From Meridianimarinicoccus roseus (lineage in GTDB: Bacteria > Pseudomonadota > Alphaproteobacteria > Rhodobacterales > Rhodobacteraceae): 64,000 nucleotides of DNA. Of the stretch, positions 22,677 to 34,915 are shown piece by piece. Where the stretch lies: contig NZ_QGKU01000048.1 of assembly GCF_003172915.1 (NCBI RefSeq), positions 248,001 to 312,000 of the forward strand. Direction: 5' to 3'. Position 1 is the stretch's first letter; each line of letters starts with the position of its first letter. Made by a program: the position numbers and the translations under genes. Below the pieces are notes generated by a model that was given only the letters and a program-made list of their open reading frames with translations, did no database searches and was not told the origin of the DNA.

Positions 22677-24365
22677 ATGAGCAACGATCTGTCCGCCAAC
22701 CGTAACGCCGATCTGGTGATGGACCAGCAGTCCTACGAAGGCGATCCACTGGAGAACCGCGAAACCGACCGCTATCGCGCAGAATACGTGATGAGTTTCG
22801 TGGAAAAGTGGGACGAGTTGATCGACTGGCAGGGACGTGCCACCAGCGAAGGACAGTTTTTTATCGACATTCTGCGCGCTCGCGGCAAGGAAAGTGTGCT
22901 CGACGTGGCAGCGGGTACCGGCTTCCATTCCGTGAGGCTGACGGAGGCGGGGTTCGATGTGACCACCGCCGACGGGTCGGCCGCGATGCTGGCCAAGGCC
23001 TTCGCCAATGGACAAAGACGCGGTCTGATCCTGAAAACGGTGCAAGCCGACTGGCGCTGGCTGAACCGGGACATCAAGGGCAAGTACGACGCGATCGTTT
23101 GCCTTGGCAATTCCTTCACCCATCTGCACGAGGAAAAGGATCGCCGCCGCGCGCTGGCCGAATACTATGCCGCACTGAAGCATGATGGCATTTTGATCCT
23201 CGATCAGCGCAACTATGACGCCATGCTGGACAGCGGTTTTTCGACCAAGCACAAGTACTACTACTGCGGCGACAAGGTCACGGCAGAGCCGGATCACGTG
23301 GACGAAGGGCTGTGCCGGATGCGCTACAGCTTCCCCGACGGGTCGTCGTATACTCTGAACATGTGCCCGATCCGCAAGAACTACATGCGGCGGCTGCTGC
23401 ACGAGGCCGGGTTCGAGCGCGTGCGCACCTACGGGGATTTTCAGGAAACCTATGCCGAGGGCGAGCCGGATTTCTTCATCCATGTGGCCGAGAAGTCGTC
23501 GCTTCATCTGGTGCGCTGGGGCGGACAGTCGGAAGACGGAACCGACATCCGCACCGTAACCGAGGATTACTACGACAGTGACGATGCGGACCTGTTCTAT
23601 TCGACGATCTGGGGCGGCGAGGACCTGCATATCGGCGACTATAGCGAGACGAAGGTCATCCGCGAGGCGTCGGACCGGATCGTCTACAAGATGCTCGACA
23701 AGCTTGACGGGCTGGGTACGGACAGCTGCGTGCTGGACCTTGGGGCGGGCTATGGCGGCGCGATGCGCAAACTGGTCAAGAAGACCGGGGCGCAGGCGGT
23801 TTGCCTGAACATTTCGGAGACGCAGAACGACTACAACCGCGCGAAGATCCGTGAAGCCGGGCTTGGCGATGCGATCACGGTGCGCCACGGCGTGTTCGAG
23901 GACGTCCCCGAGGAGGATGGTACTTTCGACGTGGTCTGGTCGCAGGATGCATTCCTGCATTCGGACCAGCGCGGCAAGATCCTGGCCGAAGCGTTCCGCG
24001 TGCTCAAGCCGGGCGGCACGCTGATCTTCACCGATCCGATGCAAGCCGACGACGTCGCGCCCGGAACGCTTCAGCCGGTTTATGACCGGTTGCAACTGAA
24101 CGACCTCGGGTCGATGCAGTTCTACCGGCAGGCGGCAGAGGTCGCGGGCTTCGCGCTGGTCGAACAGGAGGACTTGCTGGAGAACCTGCGCACCCATTAC
24201 GCCCGCGTTCTTGAAGAGCTTCAGTCGAACGAGGACAAGTTGCGCGATGCCGGCGCCTCGCTGGAATATCTCGGGAAGATGGCCACCGGGTTGCAGAACT
24301 GGATCACGGCGGCGGATGACGGGCATCTCGCCTGGGGCATCCAGGTTTTCCGCAAGCCGGGCTAG
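22677..24365 (+). CDS. Fused glycine/sarcosine N-methyltransferase and sarcosine/dimethylglycine N-methyltransferase
   Basis: Predicted to convert glycine through sarcosine and dimethylglycine to glycine betaine, using three SAM. At 562 residues it holds two Rossmann methyltransferase domains. The GSMT-like half has SAM motif [22 protein letters not shown] (near residue 75) and [10 protein letters not shown]. The SDMT-like half, from about residue 300, has [15 protein letters not shown] (near 352) and [13 protein letters not shown]. Length and domain order match fused GSMT-SDMT enzymes of halophiles. It is first in an operon with methionine synthase, metK, ahcY and an adenosine kinase, which supply SAM and remove SAH. 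The ATG after GGAG was chosen over one ten codons earlier. Confidence 0.92.
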   Translation: MSNDLSANRNADLVMDQQSYEGDPLENRETDRYRAEYVMSFVEKWDELIDWQGRATSEGQFFIDILRARGKESVLDVAAGTGFHSVRLTEAGFDVTTADGSAAMLAKAFANGQRRGLILKTVQADWRWLNRDIKGKYDAIVCLGNSFTHLHEEKDRRRALAEYYAALKHDGILILDQRNYDAMLDSGFSTKHKYYYCGDKVTAEPDHVDEGLCRMRYSFPDGSSYTLNMCPIRKNYMRRLLHEAGFERVRTYGDFQETYAEGEPDFFIHVAEKSSLHLVRWGGQSEDGTDIRTVTEDYYDSDDADLFYSTIWGGEDLHIGDYSETKVIREASDRIVYKMLDKLDGLGTDSCVLDLGAGYGGAMRKLVKKTGAQAVCLNISETQNDYNRAKIREAGLGDAITVRHGVFEDVPEEDGTFDVVWSQDAFLHSDQRGKILAEAFRVLKPGGTLIFTDPMQADDVAPGTLQPVYDRLQLNDLGSMQFYRQAAEVAGFALVEQEDLLENLRTHYARVLEELQSNEDKLRDAGASLEYLGKMATGLQNWITAADDGHLAWGIQVFRKPG

Positions 24366-24478
24366 GCGCGCTTCGTGTGCGCAAGGTGCCGCTGGATTAC
24401 AGCGGCACGCTGTTATATTGCGTCGTCATGAAAAGTGGGGTTTTGCCCCCGCCGGGCGGCATCGAACAAGGACATTCC
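24366..24478 (+). promoter_or_regulatory. Structured leader between the methyltransferase and metH genes
   Basis: The 113-base gap contains a perfect hairpin, GTGCCGCTG-GATTA-CAGCGGCAC (24386-24408), followed by TTATATTG and a second GC-rich hairpin around GGGGTTTTGCCCC (about 24437-24449). The first has no T-tract long enough for a strong terminator. It could be an attenuator, a processing site or an RNA switch. No SAM-I, SAM-II or SAH riboswitch consensus was matched. Confidence 0.5.
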
Positions 24479-25542
24479 ATGACAAAGGCGACTGATCTAG
24501 AACTGGAAGCCGCCAAGCGTATCCTCGTGCTGGACGGTGCGATGGGCACCATGATCCAGACCCGCAAGCCGGACGAGGCGACTTATCGAGGCGCGCGGTT
24601 TGCGGATCACCCGCAGGATGTGGGCGGAAACAACGAGCTTCTGAGTCTCACGCAGCCCGACATGATCCGCGAGATCCATGCCGATTTCCTGAATGCGGGA
24701 GCGGACATCCTGTGCACCAACACCTTCGGTGCCAATGCGATCAGCCAAGCCGACTACGGCATGGTGGACCTGTCGTTCGAAATGAACGTGGCCTCGGTGA
24801 AGCTGGCGCGCGAGGCGGCGCAGCAGGCCGCGCCAGACCGCAAGGTCTGGGTCGCGGGGGCCATCGGCCCGACCAATCAGACAGCGTCGATCAGCCCGGA
24901 CGTGAACAACCCCGGTTTTCGGGGCGTGACCTTCGACCAGTTGGCCGATGCCTATGGCGAGGCGGCGCGAGGGCTGATCGAGGGCGGGGCCGACATCATC
25001 CTGATCGAAACGGTTTTCGACACACTGAACGCCAAGGCCGCTGTCTATGCTGTCGAAGCGCTGCGCGACGCGGGCGTGGACGTGCCGCCTGTCATGATCT
25101 CGGGAACGATCACCGACCGGTCGGGCCGAACCCTGACAGGGCAGACGCCAGAAGCTTTCTGGGCGTCCATGAGCCACGCGCGCCCTTTTTCCGTGGGGCT
25201 CAACTGCGCGCTCGGCGCCGCCGAGATGCGCCAGCACATCCGCACCCTGTCGGGCGTCGCCGATACGCGCATCAGCGCCTATCCGAACGCGGGCCTGCCC
25301 AACGACATGGGCGGGTATGACGAAACCCCGCGCGAGACATCCGATCACATCGGTGAGTGGGCCGATGCCAGTCTGGTGAACATCGTCGGCGGCTGCTGCG
25401 GCACGACCCCCGACCACATCGCCGCCATCGCCGCGGCGGTGAAGGGCAAGGCCCCGCGCAAGGTGCCAGGCAAGGTCCGGCACATGCGGCTCTCCGGCCT
25501 CGAGATGTTCGACCTGCCCGGCCCCGACATGGAGGGCGCCGC

Positions 25543-25546
<4 letters not shown>
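24479..25546 (+). CDS. metH: Methionine synthase, homocysteine-binding part (MetH N-terminal domain as a separate protein)
   Basis: Homocysteine S-methyltransferase barrel of 355 residues. N-terminal signature [12 protein letters not shown]; zinc-binding cysteines at about residue 243 (GLNCALGA) and in [10 protein letters not shown] near 305. In classical MetH this barrel is the first of four modules; here it is its own gene and its stop overlaps the start of the next gene (ATGA), which carries the remaining modules. The ATG with AAGGA upstream was used; in-frame starts further upstream would run through the leader hairpin. It remethylates homocysteine released by AhcY. Confidence 0.92.
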
Positions 25547-28209
<2,663 letters not shown>

Positions 28210-28250
28210 CGACGCCCGGACACGAAAATGTAATCAAGGAGACTCCGAAC

Positions 28251-29438
28251 ATGACTGCCAAGAGTTGGCTTTTTACCAGCGAATCCGTTTCAGAAGGCCA
28301 CCCTGACAAGGTTTGTGACCGTATTTCCGACTCCATTCTCGATGCGTTTCTGGCCGAGGATCCGCATGCCCGCGTCGCATGCGAAACGCTTGCCACCACC
28401 GATCACGTGACCATCGCCGGCGAAGTCCGCGGCCCCAACGCCGTGCGCCAGCGCGTCGAGGAGATCGCCCGCGAGGCGATCCGTGACATCGGCTACGAGC
28501 AGAAAGGCTTTTCTTGGAAGACCTGCGCGGTCAACAACCTTCTGCACGAACAGTCAGCCGACATCGCGCAGGGCGTCGACGAGGGCGACAAGGGCGAGGA
28601 GGGTGCAGGCGACCAAGGCATCATGTTCGGCTATGCCTGCAACGAGACGCCTGAACTGATGCCGATGCCGATCCAGGTGGCACACCGCATCCTGCGTTTG
28701 ATGGCACAGGACCGCAAGTCCGGCGCACAGCCCGGCTTCGGCCCTGACGCCAAGAGCCAGGTCACCCTGCGCTACGAAGGCGGGATGCCGGTCGCTGTCG
28801 ATACGGTCGTCGTGTCCACCCAGCACGCCGAGGACCTGAGCACCGATCAGGTGCGAGAACTGGTCAAGCCCTACGTGGATCAGGCAATGCCGGAAGGCTG
28901 GACCACCGTTCCCGACGACAAGCTGATCGTGAACCCGACCGGGCGGTTCGTGATCGGCGGCCCCGATGGCGATGCGGGCCTGACGGGGCGCAAGATCATC
29001 GTTGACACCTATGGCGGTGCGGCCCCGCATGGCGGTGGCGCGTTCTCGGGCAAGGACCCGACCAAGGTGGACCGCTCGGCGGCCTACATCTCGCGCTACC
29101 TTGCCAAGAACGTCGTGGCCTCCGGCGTGGCCGAGAAGTGCCAGATCCAGCTGGCCTATGCCATTGGTGTGCCCGAGCCTGTCGCGCTCTATGTCAACAC
29201 TCTGGGGACTGCGCAGGCCGACGAAGACGAGATCGCCGCGACGCTGCGCGAGTTGGTCAAGCTGACGCCGCGCGGCATCCGCACCAAGCTGGACCTGCTC
29301 AAGCCGATCTACGCGCGCACCGCGGCCTATGGCCATTTCGGGCGCGACCCCGACGCCGAGGGCGGCTTCACTTGGGAACGCACCGACCTTGCGGCCGAGA
29401 TCGCAAGCCGTTTCGGCGCCACCAAGGCTGCCCAGTAA
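28251..29438 (+). CDS. metK: S-adenosylmethionine synthetase
   Basis: Makes SAM from methionine and ATP. At 395 residues it has the family motifs [50 protein letters not shown] and [16 protein letters not shown]. The ATG is preceded by CAAGGAGA. It sits 41 bases after metH and 24 before ahcY, inside the betaine operon, where three SAM are spent per betaine. Many Rhodobacteraceae carry metK elsewhere; this could be the sole copy or a dedicated second one, which cannot be told from this window. Confidence 0.97.
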   Translation: MTAKSWLFTSESVSEGHPDKVCDRISDSILDAFLAEDPHARVACETLATTDHVTIAGEVRGPNAVRQRVEEIAREAIRDIGYEQKGFSWKTCAVNNLLHEQSADIAQGVDEGDKGEEGAGDQGIMFGYACNETPELMPMPIQVAHRILRLMAQDRKSGAQPGFGPDAKSQVTLRYEGGMPVAVDTVVVSTQHAEDLSTDQVRELVKPYVDQAMPEGWTTVPDDKLIVNPTGRFVIGGPDGDAGLTGRKIIVDTYGGAAPHGGGAFSGKDPTKVDRSAAYISRYLAKNVVASGVAEKCQIQLAYAIGVPEPVALYVNTLGTAQADEDEIAATLRELVKLTPRGIRTKLDLLKPIYARTAAYGHFGRDPDAEGGFTWERTDLAAEIASRFGATKAAQ

Positions 29439-29462
29439 CCTAACAGTTTCAAGGACATATTC

Positions 29463-30869
29463 ATGAACACCCAAGAAACCATCGCCCCTGACTACGTCGT
29501 CAAGGACATCGAGCTTGCCGCTTACGGCCGCAAGGAACTGGACATCGCCGAAACGGAGATGCCGGGCCTGATCGCGCTGCGCGAGGAATTCGGCGAAGAC
29601 AAGCCCCTGAAGGGTGCGCGGATCGTCGGCAGCCTGCACATGACGATCCAGACCGCCGTTCTGATCGAGACGCTGAACGCGCTTGGCGCCGATGTCCGCT
29701 GGGCGTCGTGCAACATCTTTTCGACCCAGGACCACGCCGCCGCCGCGATCGCCGCGGGCGGCACGCCGGTCTTCGCCGTCAAGGGCCAGACGCTGGAAGA
29801 GCACTGGGACTATCTCGACAAGTCCTTCATGTTCGAGGACGGCCCGAACATGATCCTCGACGATGGCGGCGACGCGACGCTCTATGTCCTGCTGGGCGCA
29901 CGCGCCGAGGCGGGCGAGGATGTCATTCCGGTTCCGCAATCCGAAGAGGAAGAGGTCATCAAGGCGCAGATCGCCAAGCGCATGAAGGCCTCGCCGGGCT
30001 GGTTCACCAAGATCCGCGACCAGATCCGCGGCGTGTCCGAGGAAACAACTACCGGCGTGAACCGGCTCTACCAACTGATGCGCGAGGGACAGTTGCCGTT
30101 CCCGGCGATCAACGTGAACGACAGCGTCACCAAGTCGAAATTCGACAACAAGTATGGCTGCAAGGAATCGCTGGTCGACGGCATCCGCCGCGCGACGGAC
30201 ACGATGATGGCCGGCAAGGTCGCGGTCGTGTGCGGGTATGGCGACGTGGGCAAGGGATCGGCCGCATCGCTGGCGGGCGCCGGCGCGCGGGTGAAGGTGA
30301 CCGAGATCGACCCGATCTGCGCGCTGCAGGCGGCGATGGACGGGTTCGAGGTGACGACACTCGAGGATGTGATCTCCACCGCCGACATCTTCATCACCAC
30401 CACCGGCAACAAGGACGTGATCCGCATCGAGCATATGCGCGAGATGAAGGACATGGCGATCGTCGGGAACATCGGTCACTTCGACAACGAGATCCAGGTC
30501 GCCAGCCTGAAGAACCACAAGTGGACCAACATCAAGGACCAGGTGGACATGATCGAGATGCCTGGTGGCAACCGGATCATCCTGCTGTCCGAAGGCCGCC
30601 TGCTGAACCTCGGCAACGCGACCGGTCACCCGTCCTTCGTGATGTCCGCGTCCTTCACCAACCAGGTGCTGGCGCAGATCGAACTGTGGACCCGCGGCGA
30701 CAAGTACAAGAATGAGGTTTACGTGCTGCCCAAGCACCTAGACGAGAAGGTCGCGCGCCTGCATCTCGGCCGGATCGGCGTGAAGCTGAGCACGCTGTCG
30801 CCGGAACAGGCCGCCTATATCGGCGTGACGCCGGAAGGCCCGTTCAAGCCCGAACACTACCGTTACTGA
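29463..30869 (+). CDS. ahcY: Adenosylhomocysteinase (SAH hydrolase)
   Basis: Reversibly hydrolyses S-adenosylhomocysteine, the inhibitory by-product of methylation, to homocysteine and adenosine, with bound NAD. At 468 residues; the NAD-binding loop is [15 protein letters not shown], substrate residues are in [13 protein letters not shown] and DHAAAAIA, and the C-terminus ends FKPEHYRY as in the family. Placed between metK and an adenosine kinase, it closes the activated methyl cycle. Confidence 0.98.
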   Translation: MNTQETIAPDYVVKDIELAAYGRKELDIAETEMPGLIALREEFGEDKPLKGARIVGSLHMTIQTAVLIETLNALGADVRWASCNIFSTQDHAAAAIAAGGTPVFAVKGQTLEEHWDYLDKSFMFEDGPNMILDDGGDATLYVLLGARAEAGEDVIPVPQSEEEEVIKAQIAKRMKASPGWFTKIRDQIRGVSEETTTGVNRLYQLMREGQLPFPAINVNDSVTKSKFDNKYGCKESLVDGIRRATDTMMAGKVAVVCGYGDVGKGSAASLAGAGARVKVTEIDPICALQAAMDGFEVTTLEDVISTADIFITTTGNKDVIRIEHMREMKDMAIVGNIGHFDNEIQVASLKNHKWTNIKDQVDMIEMPGGNRIILLSEGRLLNLGNATGHPSFVMSASFTNQVLAQIELWTRGDKYKNEVYVLPKHLDEKVARLHLGRIGVKLSTLSPEQAAYIGVTPEGPFKPEHYRY

Positions 30870-30888
30870 GGAAAGGCGGGGCGGCGCG

Positions 30889-31878
30889 ATGCCGCCCCGA
30901 CACCAGCACATGAGCAAGTCACAACCGCAAATCGCCGGCATCGGAAATCCGCTGGTGGACGTTCTCGCGTCGGTCGGGCCTGATGCGCCGGGCAAGCATG
31001 GCCTGACGGTGGGCGAGATGCATCTCGTTGATGCCGCGACGGCCAAGGCGCTTTATGCCGATATCGGACCGGGCATCCAGCAGTCCGGCGGGTCGGTCGC
31101 CAACACGATCGCCCATGTCGGTGATATGGGTCTGAAAGGCACGTTCCTCGGCAAGGTGGCTGGCGACGATCTTGGCGGGGTGTTCCGCCGGGACATGGCC
31201 GCACTGGGAATCGACGTTCCGGTGCCCGATCAGGCCGATGGCACCGCGACGGGCCACTGCGTGGTCATGGTCACACCCGACGGCGAACGCACGATGTCCA
31301 CCTATCTTGGCGCCTGCGAATGCCTGGCGCCGGACGATCTGCCCGAAACGCTGCCCAGCGAGACGGCGATCCTATTGGTCGAGGGGTATCACTTCGACAC
31401 CCCGCACGGCGCGGCGAATGTCGCGCGCGCGGTCGAACTTGCACGCGGCGTCGGTGCACGGATCGCGCTTACGCCGTCCGATGCGGCCTGCGTGGACCGT
31501 CAGCGCGCGGCCATGCTGGCTTTGATCGAAGGCGAGTGCGACATCTTGATCGGCAACGAGCTGGAACTTGCGGCGCTGTCCGGGGCGCAGGACCCGATGT
31601 CGGCACTGCACTGGGCGCTCGATCACGTGCGCACCGTGGCGCTGACCCGGTCCGAGAACGGTGCGTTGCTGGCCGATGGCGGCCCGGTGGTCGAGGTCGC
31701 GGCCCAGCCGGTACCGAAGGTCGTGGATACCACCGGTGCGGGCGATGCTTTCGCTGCCGGGTTCCTTTCGGCGCTGGCGCTTGGCAAGGACGTGGCCGAA
31801 GCCGGCCGGGCAGGGGCATCGCTTGCCGCCCGCGTGATCGGTCACTTCGGCGCGCGCGAAGCCGGCACTGCGGCCTGA
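30889..31878 (+). CDS. PfkB-family kinase, probable adenosine kinase
   Basis: A ribokinase-fold sugar/nucleoside kinase of 329 residues. PfkB features: GGSVANTIAHVGDMG near the N-terminus and the catalytic DTTGAGDAFAAGF near residue 280. Phosphorylating adenosine to AMP is inferred from its place directly after ahcY, where removing adenosine pulls SAH hydrolysis forward; many alphaproteobacterial adenosine kinases have this sequence type. Two starts are possible: the ATG used here has AGGAAAGG 12 bases upstream; a second ATG 21 bases later (MSKSQPQIAGIGNP) fits the family N-terminus. Last gene before a strong terminator. Confidence 0.88.
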   Translation: MPPRHQHMSKSQPQIAGIGNPLVDVLASVGPDAPGKHGLTVGEMHLVDAATAKALYADIGPGIQQSGGSVANTIAHVGDMGLKGTFLGKVAGDDLGGVFRRDMAALGIDVPVPDQADGTATGHCVVMVTPDGERTMSTYLGACECLAPDDLPETLPSETAILLVEGYHFDTPHGAANVARAVELARGVGARIALTPSDAACVDRQRAAMLALIEGECDILIGNELELAALSGAQDPMSALHWALDHVRTVALTRSENGALLADGGPVVEVAAQPVPKVVDTTGAGDAFAAGFLSALALGKDVAEAGRAGASLAARVIGHFGAREAGTAA

Positions 31879-31921
31879 CAAAACCGGCCTGTCCGTACAG
31901 GCGGGGACCGCGTAACACTGG

Positions 31922-31951
31922 TCGGGCGGAAGGTTACTTCCGCCCGATTTT
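31922..31951. terminator. Terminator at the end of the betaine/methyl-cycle operon
   Basis: A perfect 11-bp stem, TCGGGCGGAAG / CTTCCGCCCGA, with loop GTTA followed by TTTT on the plus strand. The loop and downstream arm overlap the last codons and stop of the convergent plsY gene, so it probably serves both strands. Confidence 0.92.
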
Positions 31952-32542
31952 CGTTTCCATCCCGGCGCGCAGCCGCGCGATGTTTTCGTGGTGACGCAGG
32001 AAGATCAGCGCGGCCAGCAACGCTGCGGCCAATGCCATGTCCGTCCGTCCCAGAAGGGCGGCGACGACCGGCGACAGCGCCGCCGCGACCAGTGCCGAAA
32101 GCGAGGAATAGCGCGTCAGCGCCGCCGTGGCGGCCCAGCAGGCGCAGGCGGCAAGCCCGACCGGCAGTGACAGCGCCAGCAGCGTGCCCAGGAACGTGGC
32201 GACGCCCTTGCCTCCGTGAAACCCAAGATAGACGGGAAAACAGTGGCCTAGGAAGGCCGCGACCCCGGCGAGTTGCGCTGCGTCGGGGCCAAGAACTGCG
32301 CGGGCGACCAGCACCGCGATCGCGCCCTTAGCGGCATCCAGCACCAGCGTAAGGAACGCGGCAGCCTTGTTGCCGGTGCGCAGCACGTTGGTCGCGCCGA
32401 TATTGCCCGACCCGATGCTGCGCAAATCGCCCAGCCCGAAAAGGCGCGCCATGACTAGCCCGAACGGCACCGCGCCCAGCAGGTAGGCCAGTCCCGCCGC
32501 AAGCAGGAGCAGACCGGGCGGCGTGGTCAGCGCGGGGATCAT
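31934..32542 (-). CDS. plsY: Acyl-phosphate:glycerol-3-phosphate acyltransferase
   Basis: Inner-membrane enzyme that acylates glycerol-3-phosphate with acyl-phosphate, the first step of phospholipid synthesis. At 202 residues with about five membrane helices; the family motifs are SIGSGNIGATNVLRTG, the phosphate-binding loop GFHGGKGVATFLG, and HHENIARLRAG near the end. The ATG overlaps the stop of the upstream dihydroorotase-like gene in ATGA. Last gene of the pyrB unit. Confidence 0.97.
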   Translation of the reverse strand: MIPALTTPPGLLLLAAGLAYLLGAVPFGLVMARLFGLGDLRSIGSGNIGATNVLRTGNKAAAFLTLVLDAAKGAIAVLVARAVLGPDAAQLAGVAAFLGHCFPVYLGFHGGKGVATFLGTLLALSLPVGLAACACWAATAALTRYSSLSALVAAALSPVVAALLGRTDMALAAALLAALIFLRHHENIARLRAGMETKIGRK

Positions 32543-33822
32543 CCGAACACCCGCGCGCCGCCGACCCATGTGCCGCGCACCCGGCCCTGAAGCCGCGCGC
32601 CGTCGAACGGGGTATTCTTGGACTTGGAATGGAGTTTGAAACGGTCGAGAACGAAGGGCGCGTCCGGATCGAAGAGCACCAGATCTGCCGGTGCTCCCGG
32701 TGCCAGAGTGCCGCCGGGCAGGCCCAGTCGCCGCGCCGGGTTCAGCGCCATTGCGCGGAACAGCGCCTGCAGCGAAAGGTCTCCCGAATGGAAAAGTCGC
32801 AACGCCGCCGGCAGCAGCGTTTCAAGACCCACGGCACCGGCCGCGGCTTCCTCGAACGGCAGGCGCTTGGATTCCTCGTCCTGCGGTGTGTGCATGGAAC
32901 AGACGATGTCGATCAATCCCTCGCGCAGCGCCTCCACCATCGCCAATCGGTCCTCCTCGTGGCGCAGCGGCGGCTTGACCTTGAAGAACGTTCGGTAGTC
33001 GCCGATGTCGAGCGTGTTCAGCGTCAGGTGATGGATCGATATACCGGCCGTCACGTCCAGACCGGTCGCTTTCGCCCGGCGCAGTGCAGGCAGGGCGGCA
33101 GCTGTGGTCACCTGGTCGGCGTGGTAGCGCGCGCCGGTCAGTTCCACCAGCGCGAGGTCGCGTTCCAGCCCGATCCTCTCGGCCATCGGCGGCACGCCCG
33201 GAAGTCCGCGCAACGTGGCGAACTTGCCGCTGGTGATGCAGGCACCCGAGCTGAGTCCCGGGTCCTGCGGGTGGCCGATCACCAGCGCACCGAGGCTGCG
33301 CGCGTAGGTCAGGCATCGTACCAGCACGCGATGGTCGGTCAGCACATGATCTCCGTCCGAAAAGGCCACCGCGCCCGCGTCCTTCAAAAAGCCGATCTCG
33401 GTCATCTCTCGCCCGGCGCGGGCGCGGGTGAGTGTGGCCATGGCGGCGATGCGCACGGGCGCGGTTTCCTGTCCGCGTCGGGTGACGAATTCCAGCGTCT
33501 CGGGGTTGTCGATCGGGGTCAGGCTGTCGGGCCGGGTGACCATCGTCGTCACGCCGCCCGCGGCGGCAGCGCGCCCGGCGGTCTTGAAGCTTTCCTTGTG
33601 CCGCTCGCCCGGTTCGCCGACCTTGACGCCCAGATCGACGATGCCCGGCGCAAGGCACGCGCCTGCGCCATCAATCCGCGTTGCACCGCCGGGCGGGGTC
33701 GGCGCGGGGCCGGTGCCGGTCGCGGCGATGACTCCGTTCTCGACGCGCAGCCAGCCGATGGGGGGCTGGCCGTCCTCCGCCTCGGGGTCGATCAGTCGGA
33801 TGTCGGTGAACAGGAGCGTCAT
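32539..33822 (-). CDS. Dihydroorotase homologue lacking catalytic metal ligands (PyrC'-type)
   Basis: An amidohydrolase-fold protein of 427 residues related to type I dihydroorotase. The first metal motif HxH, expected after GIVDL, reads G65-V-K67 (GIVDLGVKVGEPGERHKE), and the catalytic DHAPH region reads CSMHTPQ, so the metal ligands and the catalytic Asp are lost. Homologues like this, encoded with pyrB, are known as inactive DHOase-like partners needed to assemble aspartate transcarbamoylase. That role is the best inference here, given pyrB upstream. A catalytic DHOase should exist elsewhere. It overlaps both neighbours by four bases. Confidence 0.85.
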   Translation of the reverse strand: MTLLFTDIRLIDPEAEDGQPPIGWLRVENGVIAATGTGPAPTPPGGATRIDGAGACLAPGIVDLGVKVGEPGERHKESFKTAGRAAAAGGVTTMVTRPDSLTPIDNPETLEFVTRRGQETAPVRIAAMATLTRARAGREMTEIGFLKDAGAVAFSDGDHVLTDHRVLVRCLTYARSLGALVIGHPQDPGLSSGACITSGKFATLRGLPGVPPMAERIGLERDLALVELTGARYHADQVTTAAALPALRRAKATGLDVTAGISIHHLTLNTLDIGDYRTFFKVKPPLRHEEDRLAMVEALREGLIDIVCSMHTPQDEESKRLPFEEAAAGAVGLETLLPAALRLFHSGDLSLQALFRAMALNPARRLGLPGGTLAPGAPADLVLFDPDAPFVLDRFKLHSKSKNTPFDGARLQGRVRGTWVGGARVFG

Positions 33823-34346
33823 GTCGCCTCGCGCTGGACCTGCTGCATCAGGTCATGGACGGCCCGGATATCGGCCAGATGGGTGAAGCCGACCGGGCGC
33901 TGCGTCTGGCCATCGGCGGTCTTCACGAGGTCGGTGGCGAACCAAAGGTTGCGCCCGTCGCGCCGGATGCGGGTCTGCGGTGTGATCGGGTAGGCGTCGA
34001 AGGCGCGGCGACCCAGAACGGCCGTGGCGATGAAGGCGCGCTCGTCGGTCAGCGTGTACCAGGTCCGGCGCCGCACATAGGCGTCCCACAGCCGTTCCGC
34101 CCCGGCCCGTTGCAGCCCGAGCACAAGGAAGGGCAGCCCGAACAGCGGGAACACGAGCCCCAGGAAGCTCCCGCCGGGCAATTGCCCCAGCGCCATCGCC
34201 ATCCAGAACAGCGCGAAGCCCGCGAAGGCTCCGCCGAACAGCCCGTCGGACAACCGCCAGCCGGTCCAGTCCGGCGTTGGATCCGGCTGGCCCTGCCACA
34301 GCACCCGTTCGCCGGGGTTGAGGATGCCGTCCCAGCCGCCGGTCAT
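33819..34346 (-). CDS. Unknown two-helix membrane protein in the pyrB operon
   Basis: A protein of 175 residues. It opens with NPGERVLWQGQPDPTPDW, a pattern seen before membrane segments in PH-like (YdbT-type) proteins, then two adjacent membrane helices (about residues 35-75), then a soluble part with RRRTWYTLTDERAFIATAVLGRR and DIRAVHDLMQQVQREAT. No catalytic motif is seen. It overlaps the upstream gene by one base and the DHOase homologue by four, so it is translated with the pyrimidine genes; its role is unknown. Confidence 0.8.
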   Translation of the reverse strand: MTGGWDGILNPGERVLWQGQPDPTPDWTGWRLSDGLFGGAFAGFALFWMAMALGQLPGGSFLGLVFPLFGLPFLVLGLQRAGAERLWDAYVRRRTWYTLTDERAFIATAVLGRRAFDAYPITPQTRIRRDGRNLWFATDLVKTADGQTQRPVGFTHLADIRAVHDLMQQVQREAT

Positions 34347-34915
34347 CAGCGCCCGCCCAAAACAGCCAGCGCGGCCACGATCGCACCCGCGGCAAGCAGC
34401 CCCAACAGCAGCACCAGCGGCGGCATCGCCCGGCGCGGCGGCGCTGGCGGCGTACGGCCCTGCGCGCTGACCGGATCGGGATGTGCGGCGCGCGGCATGT
34501 CCCGCGCCGGGCCCGGGTCGCGGATCGTGTCGAACTCGGCCATTGGCTCCAGCCAATCCGCCGGGGACAGCCGGTGCGCGCTGCCGCCGAAGGCCGGGGA
34601 CTGCACGATCAGCACATGGCCCGACACCGCGTCCAGCCGCGCGCGCGCCGCCGCGATCTGGTCGTCCGGCACGTCGTGGCCGGACCGCAGGTAGGTGTCG
34701 AAACCGATCGCCCGCACGTCCGATACCGGCACAAGCGTCAGCCAGTGGCCCTCCAGCGGGCCGGTTCCCAGCGCTGCGCCGACCTGTGCGCCGATATCCG
34801 GTGCGTCCTGTGCAAAGGCCGCGCGCAGCGCTGCCGCCTCGGCCCGGTCCTGCGACAGGGCATAGAGCCGCAGGCGGCCGCCTTCGCCCGTCGAGACGGT
34901 GTCGGACACGGTCAC
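34346..34915 (-). CDS. Unknown tail-anchored protein next to pyrB
   Basis: A protein of 189 residues I do not recognise. It has a soluble N-terminal ~125 residues ([40 protein letters not shown]), a Pro/Ala-rich linker, and one C-terminal membrane helix ([22 protein letters not shown]), consistent with a tail-anchored inner-membrane protein with a cytosolic head. The start overlaps the pyrB stop by four bases. Possible link of ATCase to the membrane is speculation. Confidence 0.75.
   Translation of the reverse strand: MTVSDTVSTGEGGRLRLYALSQDRAEAAALRAAFAQDAPDIGAQVGAALGTGPLEGHWLTLVPVSDVRAIGFDTYLRSGHDVPDDQIAAARARLDAVSGHVLIVQSPAFGGSAHRLSPADWLEPMAEFDTIRDPGPARDMPRAAHPDPVSAQGRTPPAPPRRAMPPLVLLLGLLAAGAIVAALAVLGGR

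Noticed and set aside
24366-24478. SAM-II, SAM/SAH or SAH riboswitch in the metH leader
   Set aside because: Hairpins exist but the conserved core sequences of these classes could not be found; kept as an unassigned structured leader.
28210-28250. SAM/SAH riboswitch before metK, known in Rhodobacterales
   Set aside because: The 41-base gap is too short and lacks the conserved stem and pseudoknot sequence.
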